A stretch of DNA of 64,000 nucleotides from Flectobacillus roseus (GCF_030056665.1 NZ_JASHIG010000036.1); one strand, 5' to 3'; numbered from the stretch's first letter, positions 25,773 to 36,563 are shown. Translations and numbers: made by a program. Notes: generated by a model not told the origin, from the sequence alone.

Positions 25773-26234
25773 ATTTACTTAAACTTTATGGAGAATTCAC
25801 TGCGATTTAGGAATATAAGGATAGGTTTTAGTTTTATTAACTAAAGTCAATATGTTATGGAGGAACCGTTCATCTTATGAGGTATTTTGCTCCGACTGTT
25901 CTGTTACTTTTTCACATGCTCCTACCCTATTATCCAACAAACCTATTCATCAAAATTGGCTAATAGCTTGTAATTAAGCTTATTATTGCCTGTTTGAAGT
26001 GGTTGCGGAAGCTTTTTCTTTGTTTGTAATCGGCAAAGACAAAAGCTATAAACCAACAAATATGTTAAAATAGCTGAATGATTGGTTAACATTCCCTCCA
26101 TGGGATTTTTGTAATATATTTTCTTTGTATCATTCAATTTTCACAAAATCAAGGCCTTGTTTAAGTGACTGAATATTTTAAAGTAATCATTTGAAAATCA
26201 GCATTTTTCATTTATTGATTAGCAAAGTAATTCT
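25773..26234. other. Intergenic stretch upstream of the SusC gene, no gene seen
   Basis: AT-rich DNA without a plausible gene; a 64-codon reverse frame here has no protein-like features. It should contain the promoter of the susC-like gene, but no good TTTG-N19-TAnnTTTG match is visible, as expected if transcription depends on the hybrid two-component regulator. Confidence 0.5.
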
Positions 26235-29200
26235 ATGGAGAACAAAATTTTACGTCATTGGAATGCTCTGATGCGATCATCGGTTGTAGTTTCATCGCTG
26301 GCTTTAACCGCAGTGCCATCAGTAGCATCTTCCCTCAAAAAACCTTATTATGATAATAAGATTTTAAATAACCCTTTGCAGGCGGTCCAAGAACGTACTG
26401 TTACAGGTAAAGTTGTCGACGAGTCGGGTCAGCCTTTGCCGGGGGTGAATATCAAACTTAAAGGCTCCAGCAAAGGTACGAGTACGGATAATAGTGGGAA
26501 CTTTAAGATTGTAGTTTCTGAGTCTGCTACTGCAACGCTAGTATTTTCATATATTGGTTATACTACGCAAGAAACAATCGTTGGGTCTCGTACTAGTCTA
26601 AATATTGTGTTAGTCTCGGCCAACAAAGCGCTCGATGAAGTGGTGGTAGTCGGCTATGGTACTCAGAAAAAAGGCGAAATGACAGGGTCAATCGCAATAG
26701 CTTCTGGCGAATTATTGAATAAACGTATCGCAACCAACCCTGCTACAATGCTTCAGGGACAGTTACCCGGCTTGCAAGTGGTACAAAGTTCGGGCGAGCC
26801 CGGCAACGAAGGTGTGAGTTTGCGTATTCGTGGTGTTGGAACATTTAGTGGTGCAGGAAACGACCCACTTGTAATTGTAGACGGTTTACCGGGAAGTCTT
26901 ACCTCTATCAACCCGAACGATATTGAATCAGTATCGGTGTTAAAAGATGCCTCTTCTGCGGCGATTTACGGTGCTAGGGGAGCAAATGGTGTGTTGTTGA
27001 TTACTACTAAAAAGGGGAAATCTGGAAAGCTAGTTTTTAATTATACTTATAATAACGGTATTACAAAAGCCACTAAACTTCCAGACTTAATTACCAACTC
27101 AGCGGAATTCATGGAGTTGAATAATGAGGCTAGAGTCAATTCAGGCTTGAACCCTATCTACTCACAAGCAACCATAGATACTTACAGAAACGCTACGGAT
27201 CGTGAAAAATATCCAAACCACAACTGGTTAGACGATGTTTTTAGAACGGTTAATGTTCAAAATCACTATTTGAATGTTAGTGGTGGTAAGGATAACACCA
27301 ACTACAGTGTTGGTTTGGGTTATACAAGCCAACCGGGTGTGATGAAAGGTTTTGATTACAAAAAATATACATTGCAGTTTAACCTAAATTCCAAAGTGAA
27401 TGAATTTATTTCATTCGGTACAAATACGCTACTCCGTTATGGAAAGCGTGCAGGTGCGAGACAAGGTTCTGGCGATTTATTTCTAGCAACCTTGGCTCAG
27501 TCACCGCTGTACAAACCAAAGCTTTGGGATGGTAGTGGTCGTTATACATTCAGAGCTTTCTCGAATGAAGCTGGTAATAAAAACCCTGTGGCCATTGCTG
27601 AAAACGTAAACGCAACCACAGATGATTACTACGCACAGGTAAATGGTTATGTTAATGTAAACTTGGCCAAAGGATTGGTATGGGAAACACGTGGTGGTGC
27701 TAACTTTAGTTTTTACAAAACCTATGATTTTAGACCAAAAATCCCAATGTTTCTTTACTCTGACCTAAGCTCAGCAGGTAGTGTCGATGTAGGTACTTTA
27801 GGTTTATATCTAGCGCAAGGGAATAGCTTATATACAGTAGTTTATAGCCAGTTGAATTATGACAAAACATTCGGAGATCATCACGTAAATGCCTTATTGG
27901 GTACACAACAAGAACAAAACAAAGATCAATTTTTGAGTGCATTCAGAAGAGAATATGCCTCAAACTTGGTTCAAGAGTTGGACGCAGGACCTGCCGAAGG
28001 AATGAATAACAGTGGTACTGCTTCTGAATGGGCTATTAGATCTTACTATGGTCGTTTGAACTACGATTACAAAGGTAAATATCTTCTAGGATTGAGTACG
28101 CGCTATGACGGTACATCGCGTCTTCCGACAGATACTCGTTGGGGTATGTTTTATGCAGTATCTGGGGGTTGGAGAGTATCAGAAGAGTCATTTTTGAAAG
28201 ATGTGAGCTGGATTACAGATTTGAAATTAAGAGGTTCATGGGGTAGACTAGGTAACCAAAATATCGGTACATATCCTTATCAAAATGTATTAACCTCTAC
28301 AGCCTATCCTTTTGGAAGCTCACTTACAACGGGGTATTATGCGGGTGGTTTGGTAGACCCATCGCTTACTTGGGAAACTACACAAACGCTTGATTTTGGT
28401 TTTGACGCTTCTTTGCTCAATGGTCGTTTGAATATTACAGCAGACTGGTATGATAAACAGACATTCAACATCCTTCGTAGCTACCAAGTACCACTTTACG
28501 TTGGTCTAGGAGCACCAACGGTTAATAACGGTCGAGTAAAAAATACAGGTTTTGAATTAGATATTCAGTATCAAGACAGAATTACGGATGATTTGAGTTA
28601 TAAAATTGGCGGTAACATCCAAACTTACAAGAATACCCTAGTACAATATGGCTCACGTGAAATCGGTAGTAACACTATTCGTGAAGAAGGTCGTCCATTA
28701 GATGAATTCTATCTGTATCAATGGGATGGAATTTTCCAAAATCAAGCTGAAATTGATGGGTGGCCAACACAACCAATCACACCTAAACCGGGTGATTTGA
28801 AGATTAGAGATGTGAATGGCGACGGAAAAATCGATGCTAATGACAGAACGTACACACCGGGACGTTATCCTATCGCTTCTTACAACTTTAACTTGGGAGC
28901 TACTTGGAAAAACTTCGATTTGTCGGCACAAGTGTTCGGTTCTTTTGGACAAAAAATTTATGTTACAGGTTGGGGAGTTGAGCCATTCAGACAGGGTTCA
29001 GTACCAACAACAGATTGGAGAAACAGATGGACACCAACAAATCCATCGACGACAATGCCAAGAATTTATATCGCTGATGGCTATCCTGCGGTACAAAACT
29101 ACGCATCGACCTTCTATCTAAAAGATGCTTCTTTTGTACGTTTGAAAAACATCCAAGTAGGATACAACGTGCCAAAAGTAATTCTTGACAAAGTTAAACT

Positions 29201-29351
29201 TCAATCATTGCGTGTGTATTTTGCTGGAGATAACTTGTTAACCATCAGCAAATTCCCTGGACTTGACCCTGAGCGTACTAGCATTAGCGGTAACTATGTG
29301 TCATATCCACAAAACCAGGTATTTACATTTGGCTTAAATGCTCAATTCTAA
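26235..29351 (+). CDS. SusC/RagA-type TonB-linked outer-membrane transporter
   Basis: The 1,038-residue protein has a long N-terminal export region, then a CarboxypepD_reg-like domain (TVTGKVVDESGQPLPGVNIKLKGSSKGTSTDN, residues ~55-135). The SusC signature DEVVVVGYGTQKKGEMTGSI and the plug domain follow, then a ~750-residue beta-barrel ending with an aromatic residue (GLNAQF). It imports oligosaccharides across the outer membrane with energy from TonB, together with the SusD partner encoded 16 bp downstream. The location beside GH95 and GH2 genes and a hybrid two-component regulator marks a polysaccharide utilisation locus. Confidence 0.92.
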   Translation: MENKILRHWNALMRSSVVVSSLALTAVPSVASSLKKPYYDNKILNNPLQAVQERTVTGKVVDESGQPLPGVNIKLKGSSKGTSTDNSGNFKIVVSESATATLVFSYIGYTTQETIVGSRTSLNIVLVSANKALDEVVVVGYGTQKKGEMTGSIAIASGELLNKRIATNPATMLQGQLPGLQVVQSSGEPGNEGVSLRIRGVGTFSGAGNDPLVIVDGLPGSLTSINPNDIESVSVLKDASSAAIYGARGANGVLLITTKKGKSGKLVFNYTYNNGITKATKLPDLITNSAEFMELNNEARVNSGLNPIYSQATIDTYRNATDREKYPNHNWLDDVFRTVNVQNHYLNVSGGKDNTNYSVGLGYTSQPGVMKGFDYKKYTLQFNLNSKVNEFISFGTNTLLRYGKRAGARQGSGDLFLATLAQSPLYKPKLWDGSGRYTFRAFSNEAGNKNPVAIAENVNATTDDYYAQVNGYVNVNLAKGLVWETRGGANFSFYKTYDFRPKIPMFLYSDLSSAGSVDVGTLGLYLAQGNSLYTVVYSQLNYDKTFGDHHVNALLGTQQEQNKDQFLSAFRREYASNLVQELDAGPAEGMNNSGTASEWAIRSYYGRLNYDYKGKYLLGLSTRYDGTSRLPTDTRWGMFYAVSGGWRVSEESFLKDVSWITDLKLRGSWGRLGNQNIGTYPYQNVLTSTAYPFGSSLTTGYYAGGLVDPSLTWETTQTLDFGFDASLLNGRLNITADWYDKQTFNILRSYQVPLYVGLGAPTVNNGRVKNTGFELDIQYQDRITDDLSYKIGGNIQTYKNTLVQYGSREIGSNTIREEGRPLDEFYLYQWDGIFQNQAEIDGWPTQPITPKPGDLKIRDVNGDGKIDANDRTYTPGRYPIASYNFNLGATWKNFDLSAQVFGSFGQKIYVTGWGVEPFRQGSVPTTDWRNRWTPTNPSTTMPRIYIADGYPAVQNYASTFYLKDASFVRLKNIQVGYNVPKVILDKVKLQSLRVYFAGDNLLTISKFPGLDPERTSISGNYVSYPQNQVFTFGLNAQF

Positions 29352-29367
29352 AATTCGATTTTCCATT

Positions 29368-30912
29368 ATGATGAAGACATATAAAAAGGTATCTTGTTTA
29401 CTTGCCCTATCGCTCACTTTACTTCAATCTTGTAAAGAAAACGCCTTAGAAGTAGCACCCCTTGATAGGTTATCGACTTCTGTTTTCTGGAAAACAGAAT
29501 CAGATGTTCAAGCTGGCTTAGCCGCATGTTATGCTTTTCTTAAAACTGGCGGAGCTCCAGTTTCCCTATTTTACCCAACAGGTTGGGATGCCCTAACAGA
29601 CGATGCATTTAGTCAGTACCCTTGGGATGCTGCTATTCAGGACATTAGCTTTAGTGGGCCTACTCCAAATACAGGTGGCTATGTGTATAATATGTATGCG
29701 ACTAGTTATCAAGCCATTGCAGCAATCAACAATTTGTTGGCCAACGCTGGTAATATTACAATGGATGCTACCGCAAAAACAAAGTATTTGGCTGAAGCTA
29801 GTTTCTTGCGTGCTTATTTCTACTTTCAATTAGCACAATTGTATGGAAATGTAATTATTACAACATCTCCAGAATCGACTACTTTCAAAGAGCCTAAAAG
29901 TAAATCAACAAGAGATGAAGTATTGGCGTTGGTAGTACAAGATTTGGATAAAGCCATTGCTGGTTTGCCTGATCAAGCCTATTCGGATGGTCATGTGGTA
30001 AAAGGTTCGGCACAAACCTTGAAGGCAAGAGTTTTGTTATTCCAGAAGAAATATGCTGAGGCGGCTGCGATATCTAAAGCTGTAATTGATGGAGGAAAAT
30101 TCAAATTATCAGCCAATTTTAGTGAGATTTTCTACAAACCTGGTCAAACAGGTAATAATGAAATTCTTTTCTCTGTAAAGAACTTACCTCCAAACTCTTA
30201 TCCTGTACAAGGTATCGACTTGGTTATTGGTAACTGGTTGGCGTTGCAACCTACTTTAGACCTCGCCAGCGAGTACGAATGTAAAGATGGTTTACCAACT
30301 TCATCTTCGCCCTTGTACAATGCTGCTACTCCTTATGAAAACCGTGACCCTCGTTTGAGAATGACCGTTTTTGTGGATGGTGACGATGATTCAAAAGGTT
30401 GGAAAAAATACAATGGTTCACAAAGTGTGTTCAAGGCTTATACCAACAGCAACACTACTGGTTTGGCTATCAAGAAAACCTTAGACCCTACTCAAAGCGA
30501 CCCTGGCTATAGTACTGTAAGTAGTCAAGATATTGTATTGATGCGTTATGCAGAAGTGTTGTTGAACTACGCAGAAGCTGAAAACGAAGCCAATGGCCCA
30601 GCCAATGCTTATGCGGCTATCAATCAGGTTCGTGCCAGAGTTGGAATGCCTGCTTTACCTGCAGGTTTGAACCAAGCACAAATGAGAGATAGAATCAGAC
30701 ACGAACGCAGAGTTGAATTGGCTCTTGAAGGTTTCCGTTATTTCGATTTAAGAAGATGGGGAACTGCCGTGCAAGAATTGAATAATTTTGAAATTGTACC
30801 GGGCAATACCAACCTTAAAAAGAAAATTTACAGAACTACTTTTGATTATTGGCCAATTCCACAAACTGAAATCGACCGTACAAAAGGCTTGGTTCAAAAT
30901 ACAGGATACTAG
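29368..30912 (+). CDS. SusD/RagB-type surface glycan-binding lipoprotein
   Basis: The ATG at 29368 (MMKTYKKVSCLLALSLTLLQSC) gives a proper lipoprotein signal; an earlier in-frame ATG at 29338 would overlap the susC-like gene. The 514-residue protein has the SusD pattern: TPR-like helices near AYFYFQLAQLYG, and the C-terminal RHERRVELALEGFRYFDLRRW and YWPIPQTEIDRTKGLVQNTGY. SusD proteins cap the SusC barrel and bind the glycan. Co-transcribed with the susC-like gene (16-bp gap) and followed by a 32-bp palindrome acting as terminator. Confidence 0.93.
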   Translation: MMKTYKKVSCLLALSLTLLQSCKENALEVAPLDRLSTSVFWKTESDVQAGLAACYAFLKTGGAPVSLFYPTGWDALTDDAFSQYPWDAAIQDISFSGPTPNTGGYVYNMYATSYQAIAAINNLLANAGNITMDATAKTKYLAEASFLRAYFYFQLAQLYGNVIITTSPESTTFKEPKSKSTRDEVLALVVQDLDKAIAGLPDQAYSDGHVVKGSAQTLKARVLLFQKKYAEAAAISKAVIDGGKFKLSANFSEIFYKPGQTGNNEILFSVKNLPPNSYPVQGIDLVIGNWLALQPTLDLASEYECKDGLPTSSSPLYNAATPYENRDPRLRMTVFVDGDDDSKGWKKYNGSQSVFKAYTNSNTTGLAIKKTLDPTQSDPGYSTVSSQDIVLMRYAEVLLNYAEAENEANGPANAYAAINQVRARVGMPALPAGLNQAQMRDRIRHERRVELALEGFRYFDLRRWGTAVQELNNFEIVPGNTNLKKKIYRTTFDYWPIPQTEIDRTKGLVQNTGY

Positions 30913-31002
30913 GCATTTACATAGAAGTGTTAGTAGGGAATTGTCCGGATTTCCTACATATAATTGATACACTATTCTTTTACCTTTTCTTTCATTTGAT
31001 TC

Positions 31003-31034
31003 ATACATAGCTGACATTAATGTCAGCTATGTAT
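31003..31034. terminator. Perfect 32-bp palindrome between convergent genes
   Basis: ATACATAGCTGACATT is followed directly by its exact reverse complement, then a T-rich tail. It lies 90 bp after the susD-like gene and 154 bp before the end of the facing AraC-type gene, so a bidirectional terminator is likely. A protein-binding operator is possible. Confidence 0.7.
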
Positions 31035-31187
31035 TTTCTATTTGGAGGCAAGAAATAATTGAGAAAGAAAGTAATCATTAAATGCTCTAAGGCAAAATGC
31101 TTCTACTATTTGACTTTTTTAAGATTTAGACTAACGATTTAACAGGTTAGAAACTGATAAACACGCTAAGTATCGAACTAGAGAATG

Positions 31188-32054
31188 CTACTTTCCATAT
31201 ATTTTCAAATAGTTTAAAGGACTGGAACCTGTGAGAAGTTTAAATTTTTCATGGAAACAAGTAAAATTATTAAAGCCACTTTCATAGCAAATTTGCTTTA
31301 ATGTCAAGTGCCCATTCAATAGAAGTTTACAGGCATAACCAACTCTAATCTCTAACAAAAACCTTGAATATTGTTTCCCAGTACGGGATTTAAAATATCT
31401 GCAAAATGAGTTTGGCGCCAAACCTGCGTGTGAGGCTACCTCCTCCAAACTAATTTTGTTCTTAAAGTTTTGTAAGGTAAATGAGTAAATAATGTTGATT
31501 CTTTCGTTTTCGCGATCTGTAATTTCATGCCTAAATCCCATTGAAGCCAAAAGGCTCTTTTCATCTGATTGATTTACCTTGAGCAGACATTCCATCAACA
31601 AAATAAGTCTGTAGGCTCCTTCGGCGGTGTAAAGCTTTTCAATAATTTGAGCAACTTTTTCCTTTAAGGTATTCTCCAAAAAAATACCTCTCTTAGCTTT
31701 TTCAAGGGCATTTTTAATGTGTTGGTTTTCTGGTAAGTTTAGGAATCTATCTCCCCAAAAATTTTCAGAAAAATGGATAACAGTCGCAAAAGGTTCTTTA
31801 GAAAGATTAATATCCTCCTCAAACTCGTCATAATGCCAATAATGAGGAAGATCTGAACCAATTAATACTACATCGCCTGCCTGAAAGTGACGAATACTGT
31901 CACCCACAAATTGAGTACCACTGCCTCGGTGAAATAAAACAATCTCCACTTCCGAATGGCAATGCCAGCGACTATTGACATTCGGTACCATTTCCTGACG
32001 AATACTAAATGAGCGATTGGGAACAGTCGCTACTTGTAAAAGATGAGGTTTCAT
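31188..32054 (-). CDS. AraC-family transcriptional regulator with cupin sensor domain
   Basis: The 288-residue protein has an N-terminal cupin fold (residues ~15-100; HCHSEVEIVLFHRGSGTQFVGD and FQAGDVVLIGSDLPHYW) that would bind a small ligand. At the C-terminus is a pair of helix-turn-helix motifs (ISLEEVASHAGLAPNSFCRYFKSRTGK and LKQICYESGFNNFTCFHEKFK). It is an activator or repressor of sugar genes. Transcribed towards the susCD-like genes, it likely co-controls the locus with the hybrid regulator downstream. The gap to the hybrid gene (32055-32408) contains a CAAATCTA box (reverse TAGATTTG) at 32136-32143 that may be its promoter. Confidence 0.85.
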   Translation of the reverse strand: MKPHLLQVATVPNRSFSIRQEMVPNVNSRWHCHSEVEIVLFHRGSGTQFVGDSIRHFQAGDVVLIGSDLPHYWHYDEFEEDINLSKEPFATVIHFSENFWGDRFLNLPENQHIKNALEKAKRGIFLENTLKEKVAQIIEKLYTAEGAYRLILLMECLLKVNQSDEKSLLASMGFRHEITDRENERINIIYSFTLQNFKNKISLEEVASHAGLAPNSFCRYFKSRTGKQYSRFLLEIRVGYACKLLLNGHLTLKQICYESGFNNFTCFHEKFKLLTGSSPLNYLKIYGK

Positions 32055-32135
32055 AGCTTACAAGGGGTTAAGAAAATTTGACTAATAATTCGCTTGACCT
32101 ACTTATCTTTTAGACAATTAATCATTTGAATAGTG

Positions 32136-32143
32136 CAAATCTA
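32136..32143 (-). promoter_or_regulatory. Possible -7 box of the AraC-type gene
   Basis: Reverse-strand TAGATTTG matches TAnnTTTG 80 bp upstream of the AraC-type start. No clear -33 element is seen. The rest of 32055-32408 holds no gene. Confidence 0.35.
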
Positions 32144-32370
32144 AGGGGTGTATTTTCGAAAAGTCGGGGGGATATTATTCAAAAAGGCAGGGTAAATAAT
32201 ACCAATTCTGTTTTAATGGTAAATAATTGAAAGGAGTGACAAAGGAAGTATCCTACTCGCATGAATAATGCAAGTCCCTGAATTTAAAATGGTCCTTTGG
32301 GAAAAATCGGAAGTCCTATTTGATGGAAAAGCTTATATAAAAACTGAATATTTATGGCTCACAAATGGAA

Positions 32371-32405
32371 GATAGAGTGAAGGATTTTACCCTCACTCCT
32401 ATATC
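32371..32405 (-). terminator. Weak terminator-like hairpin after the hybrid regulator gene
   Basis: On the reverse strand GAGTGA-G-GG pairs with CC-T-TCACTC around a TAAAAT loop, 4 bp after the hybrid regulator stop, but no strong T run follows. Confidence 0.35.
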
Positions 32406-32408
32406 GCT

Positions 32409-35400
32409 TTATTCTTTAACTTTTTTTGTTTTAGCAAATTCAGAAGGAGCCATACCAAAGAGGTCTTGAAAATGTTGACGGAAGTATTTCAAATCCTCAA
32501 TTCCTACCATGCTCGCAACCTCAGAAACTCGATAATTGGAAGTTCCTAGAAGCTGCGCTGCACGTTTTAATCGAATATCACGAATAAATTCAACACCTGA
32601 TTTGCCAGTAATACCTTTGATTTTTCGATAAAAAACAGGTTGACTCATCCCCATTTCTCGTTGTAGGGCTTGAACATTAAAGGATTCTGTTTCAAGATTA
32701 TCTTCCACAATTTTCATAGCTTTCTCAAGAAAAACTTTCTCCTCTTGAGGAATCACTACTTGTGTAGGTTCTTGTAATAATTGTTTGCTGTAATACTCTC
32801 GTAATCTCAATCTGTTTTGTAAAAGCATAGTAACTTTTGTCAACAAAACATACGGATTAAATGGCTTATGGATATAATCATCAGCACCAAGCTCTAAACC
32901 TTCAATTTCATGTACCGAAGCAGTCCGTGCCGTTAATAATAGTATAGGGATATGACTGGTTTTCGCATTTTGTCGTAAGGTTTTACAAAGTTCCAACCCA
33001 TTCATTTCAGGCATCATAATATCGCTTAATACAACATCAGGTATCAACTGAAGCGCTTTTTCAACCCCTTCTCTCCCATTTGTGGCAACGGATACCTTGT
33101 ACATTTTTTCAAATAATACCTGCAAGTACAAACGAATCTCAGCGTTGTCTTCTACAATCAAAATATGTAAATCGTGATTAGGGGTAGACTCTTGCGTTAA
33201 CTCAATATTGGCTTGTGGTTGATGAAACACCTCTGGATTAGAGCTTTGCAAAAAGGACTCTTCTTGAACAAACTGATTTTCTGCAATACGTTCATTCTTA
33301 AGTGGAAGCAAAACCGTAAAAGTTGTTCCTTTCTGTGGCTCACTTTGTACCTGAATGTATCCAGAGTGGGCATCTACTAATTGTTTCACCAAAGATAATC
33401 CAATCCCTGTACCTGTAACTTTGAGCGAGTTACTATGAAGTGCTTGATAATAAGGGTCAAAAATTCGCGAAAGCTCAGTATTATTTATTCCGATACCTGA
33501 ATCTTGAATTTTAATAGATAAATAAGGCACATCGTTAAGTATTTGTGTCCCAAGACTCATGCTGACAGAGCCATTCGAAGGTGTAAACTTGAAAGCATTT
33601 GACAATAAATTGATGACAATAATTTCCAATTTATCTTTATCTACCCAAACAGGAATTTCTTCTATCTGACTGTTAAAAATATATTTAATTTGATGTTCCT
33701 CGGCCTTTAGTTTAAATATATGAAATATCTCTGAAAGAAAACTGACAGCTTTTATCTGATGATAAACGAGCTTAATTAATCCCGACTCCGCTTTACGAAA
33801 TTCGAGTAACTGATTTACCAAATCCAATAGCTTTTTGGTTTGTTTTTGTACCAAATGTGCTTTTTCAGATAGACCTCCCGAAGTTTTGATAGCACTCACC
33901 AGCTCTTCAATAGGACCCAAAATAAGGGTCAAAGGAGTGCGAAGTTCATGAGAAACATTCGTAAAAAAGGTAAGTTTCATTTCAGACAACTCCTTCTCTT
34001 TTTCATATTTCATACTCTCTAGCAACACCTGATTTTTAAGGTTTCTTTGGGTCTCTTTTTCTTTAAAATAGTATCTGATAGAAAAGAAAATAAGGCTAAA
34101 GTAAAGTAAATAGGCCCACCAAGTTTGCCACCAAGGCGGTAAAATAATGATTTGAATGCTTGCCACTCTACTAGACCAAACTCCATCGCCGTTGGCTACC
34201 TTTACTTCAAACGTATATGTACCAGCGGACAAGTTGGCAAAATTGACAAGTCGTTGCTGTTGAATCGTAATCCAATTATCACTATTCCCAATTAGTCGAT
34301 AAGCATAAATATTCTTGTGGGGATTGGCATAATTGAGACCAACGAATGAAATTGCAAAATCGTTTTCATCATGATGTAGCGTAATGGAAGTATTATTGTA
34401 AAATCTTTCAATCAATAAAACCCGTCCATTTAGTGTATCACCTGGATTTATTTGTTGGTTTCCAACTCTCAGCCCAACAATATGCGGAATAGGTGCACGC
34501 CTATCTTTTTTGATAACATTAGGTTGAAAATAGGATACACCGTTGATACCTCCAAAAAATAGAGTTCCTTGTGAGGACTTCCATGCAGCCCCAATTTTGA
34601 AGGAATTGCTTTGAAGTCCATCATTTACATCATAGCTAATATACTGATTAGAACTAGGAAGAAAATGGTACAAACCAGTACCTCCAATCCAAAGTTCATT
34701 ATTTCCATCCACTAGAATAGATTCTACATCTTGTTCTGGAAGCTGTTGATCATATCGGTAAATAAAATCCTGACCTTTCTGATTGGTAGTAAGTTTATGC
34801 AAACCACCACCAATGGTTCCAATCCATAAATTTCCTATTTTATCTTTACATAGAGCCCAAATGTAGTTCATTTTCAATGAATTGACATTTCCTTTTTCAT
34901 GGAGAAACCTTTTGACTAATACTACTTTTCCCAACCCAATTTGGTATTTCAATAACCCATTTCGTGTAGCTACCCACAAAATTTGCTTTTCTTGATCTAC
35001 TAATAGATTGTTAATGATACCTGTTTGCGTTTCGATACCAATCTGTTTTCCTGAAAGTATAGTTTCCTTAGAAGGATTAAATAAGCATAATCCCAAGGTA
35101 TTGGAAGATACCCAAATTTGCCCTAAATGGTCTTGTGCAAGCGCAGATAAACTACCGACTGTCGCACTCGACGGAATAATATGAAACTTATGATCTGAAC
35201 CTAATTTTAGTAAGCCAGCAGTATATGCACTCACATATAAGCTACCGTTTTTGGTCTTGAGTATGGAGGCAATATCTGGGTTGAAAGTTTGCGAAGAAGT
35301 ATTGACAGCCTGATATTTTTCATACGAGTGATGTAGCATATCGTAAGAAATCATTCCTGACCAAGTACCCAACCACAACTTTTGGGTGGACTCATCTAGA

Positions 35401-36563
35401 TAAATCGCTTTGATATAATGTGATGATTTGAAGGCCAATCCAGTTGTATTATCTGGGCAGATATAACCAAACTGTTTTTGTCGTAAATCTAGCCTACTCA
35501 CTCCAACGGCCTGTGAAGAAATCCAAATAGTTTTGGAGGAGTCTTCATATAAATTACGAATTCTTTGATGGTGATAACTCCCATTCCTCTGTGTCAATTG
35601 ATTAAAATGAATGACTTTTACCTCGTCAACAGACAGTTTACCTACAGACATAGAGATTTTAGCAGGAATCATAATAAGTCCTTCTGATTCGCTTGCAATC
35701 CATAAATTACCATCACTATCGGCGAGAAGATTTTGTACCTCAGGATACGAACCTTGTAATTTAACTGTTTGACTAGGCGAAATCCAATAGAGCTGATTTT
35801 TTGAGGCTACCCAAATATTACCCGATTTATCTAAGGTAAATTGCTGGAGATTGTCAAAGGGGAGTTGGCATGGAACATAATTTTCGACAGAACTTTTGCC
35901 AAAAAATAATCCACGATCTGTCGCAATCCAAACTTGTTGAAATCGGTCTACTTTAAGATTAATTATGGGAAATGCTTCACTAGCTTGATTCCCTACTTTA
36001 GGTCGGCTTATATCTGTAATATGTCCTTTTGAATCTAACTTTAATTTGAAAAGTCCCAACCTGTATGTGCCCACCCACAAAAAACCATACTTATCTGAAG
36101 CTAAGCTGCTGACATCAGCCCTATTGAGTACCTTAGCAATAGCTAGTTTTGAGGCTGATAAATCGCTAAAATCAAGGGTACAAAATTTATCTAATTTGCT
36201 ATCGTACACATATAACCCATTACTTTCTGTACCAGCCCACAGTTTACCATCAGAACTGACATGCAATGTTTTAATGCGGTCATTAGGAAGAGCCAGTTCA
36301 TCATCTTTGGGTAAAAGGTAGTTTCTTAAAATATAACCATCATATCTGCAAAGACCTTTGTTGGTCGCAATCCAGATAAAACCTTCCTTATCTTGAACGC
36401 TCGCAAGGGCATCACTGTGTGGTAGACCGTCCTCTACTGTGAGTTTTTCAAATCTAAATTTGTTAGGGTCAAATTGAGCAAAAGAAGGTAATACGCTCAG
36501 AGAAGCGCCAAGATTGAATAACAAAAATATAAAGCTGTAAAATCGTCCAAGTTTCTCCCACAT
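32409..36563 (-). CDS. Hybrid two-component system regulator (HTCS)
   Basis: One 1,384-residue polypeptide contains a whole signalling path. A signal peptide is followed by ~14 beta-propeller (Reg_prop) repeats (for example GFIWIATNKGLCRYDG, GKLWAGTESNGLYVYD) and a Y_Y_Y domain. A membrane segment (WWAYLLYFSLIFFSIRYYF), HisKA (His872 in NVSHELRTPL) and HATPase (FTPSNGS, GTGIGLSLVK) come next. A receiver (Asp1181 in LSDIMMPEMNG) and a C-terminal AraC-type DNA-binding domain complete it. HTCS proteins bind an oligosaccharide in the periplasm and switch on their polysaccharide utilisation locus. Divergently transcribed from the GH95 gene, it is the probable main activator of the susCD-like and glycosidase genes. 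Confidence 0.93.
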   Translation of the reverse strand: MWEKLGRFYSFIFLLFNLGASLSVLPSFAQFDPNKFRFEKLTVEDGLPHSDALASVQDKEGFIWIATNKGLCRYDGYILRNYLLPKDDELALPNDRIKTLHVSSDGKLWAGTESNGLYVYDSKLDKFCTLDFSDLSASKLAIAKVLNRADVSSLASDKYGFLWVGTYRLGLFKLKLDSKGHITDISRPKVGNQASEAFPIINLKVDRFQQVWIATDRGLFFGKSSVENYVPCQLPFDNLQQFTLDKSGNIWVASKNQLYWISPSQTVKLQGSYPEVQNLLADSDGNLWIASESEGLIMIPAKISMSVGKLSVDEVKVIHFNQLTQRNGSYHHQRIRNLYEDSSKTIWISSQAVGVSRLDLRQKQFGYICPDNTTGLAFKSSHYIKAIYLDESTQKLWLGTWSGMISYDMLHHSYEKYQAVNTSSQTFNPDIASILKTKNGSLYVSAYTAGLLKLGSDHKFHIIPSSATVGSLSALAQDHLGQIWVSSNTLGLCLFNPSKETILSGKQIGIETQTGIINNLLVDQEKQILWVATRNGLLKYQIGLGKVVLVKRFLHEKGNVNSLKMNYIWALCKDKIGNLWIGTIGGGLHKLTTNQKGQDFIYRYDQQLPEQDVESILVDGNNELWIGGTGLYHFLPSSNQYISYDVNDGLQSNSFKIGAAWKSSQGTLFFGGINGVSYFQPNVIKKDRRAPIPHIVGLRVGNQQINPGDTLNGRVLLIERFYNNTSITLHHDENDFAISFVGLNYANPHKNIYAYRLIGNSDNWITIQQQRLVNFANLSAGTYTFEVKVANGDGVWSSRVASIQIIILPPWWQTWWAYLLYFSLIFFSIRYYFKEKETQRNLKNQVLLESMKYEKEKELSEMKLTFFTNVSHELRTPLTLILGPIEELVSAIKTSGGLSEKAHLVQKQTKKLLDLVNQLLEFRKAESGLIKLVYHQIKAVSFLSEIFHIFKLKAEEHQIKYIFNSQIEEIPVWVDKDKLEIIVINLLSNAFKFTPSNGSVSMSLGTQILNDVPYLSIKIQDSGIGINNTELSRIFDPYYQALHSNSLKVTGTGIGLSLVKQLVDAHSGYIQVQSEPQKGTTFTVLLPLKNERIAENQFVQEESFLQSSNPEVFHQPQANIELTQESTPNHDLHILIVEDNAEIRLYLQVLFEKMYKVSVATNGREGVEKALQLIPDVVLSDIMMPEMNGLELCKTLRQNAKTSHIPILLLTARTASVHEIEGLELGADDYIHKPFNPYVLLTKVTMLLQNRLRLREYYSKQLLQEPTQVVIPQEEKVFLEKAMKIVEDNLETESFNVQALQREMGMSQPVFYRKIKGITGKSGVEFIRDIRLKRAAQLLGTSNYRVSEVASMVGIEDLKYFRQHFQDLFGMAPSEFAKTKKVKE

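Noticed and set aside
25943..26137. 64-aa reverse-strand gene before the susC-like gene
   Set aside because: Low-complexity composition, no start context and no recognisable motif.
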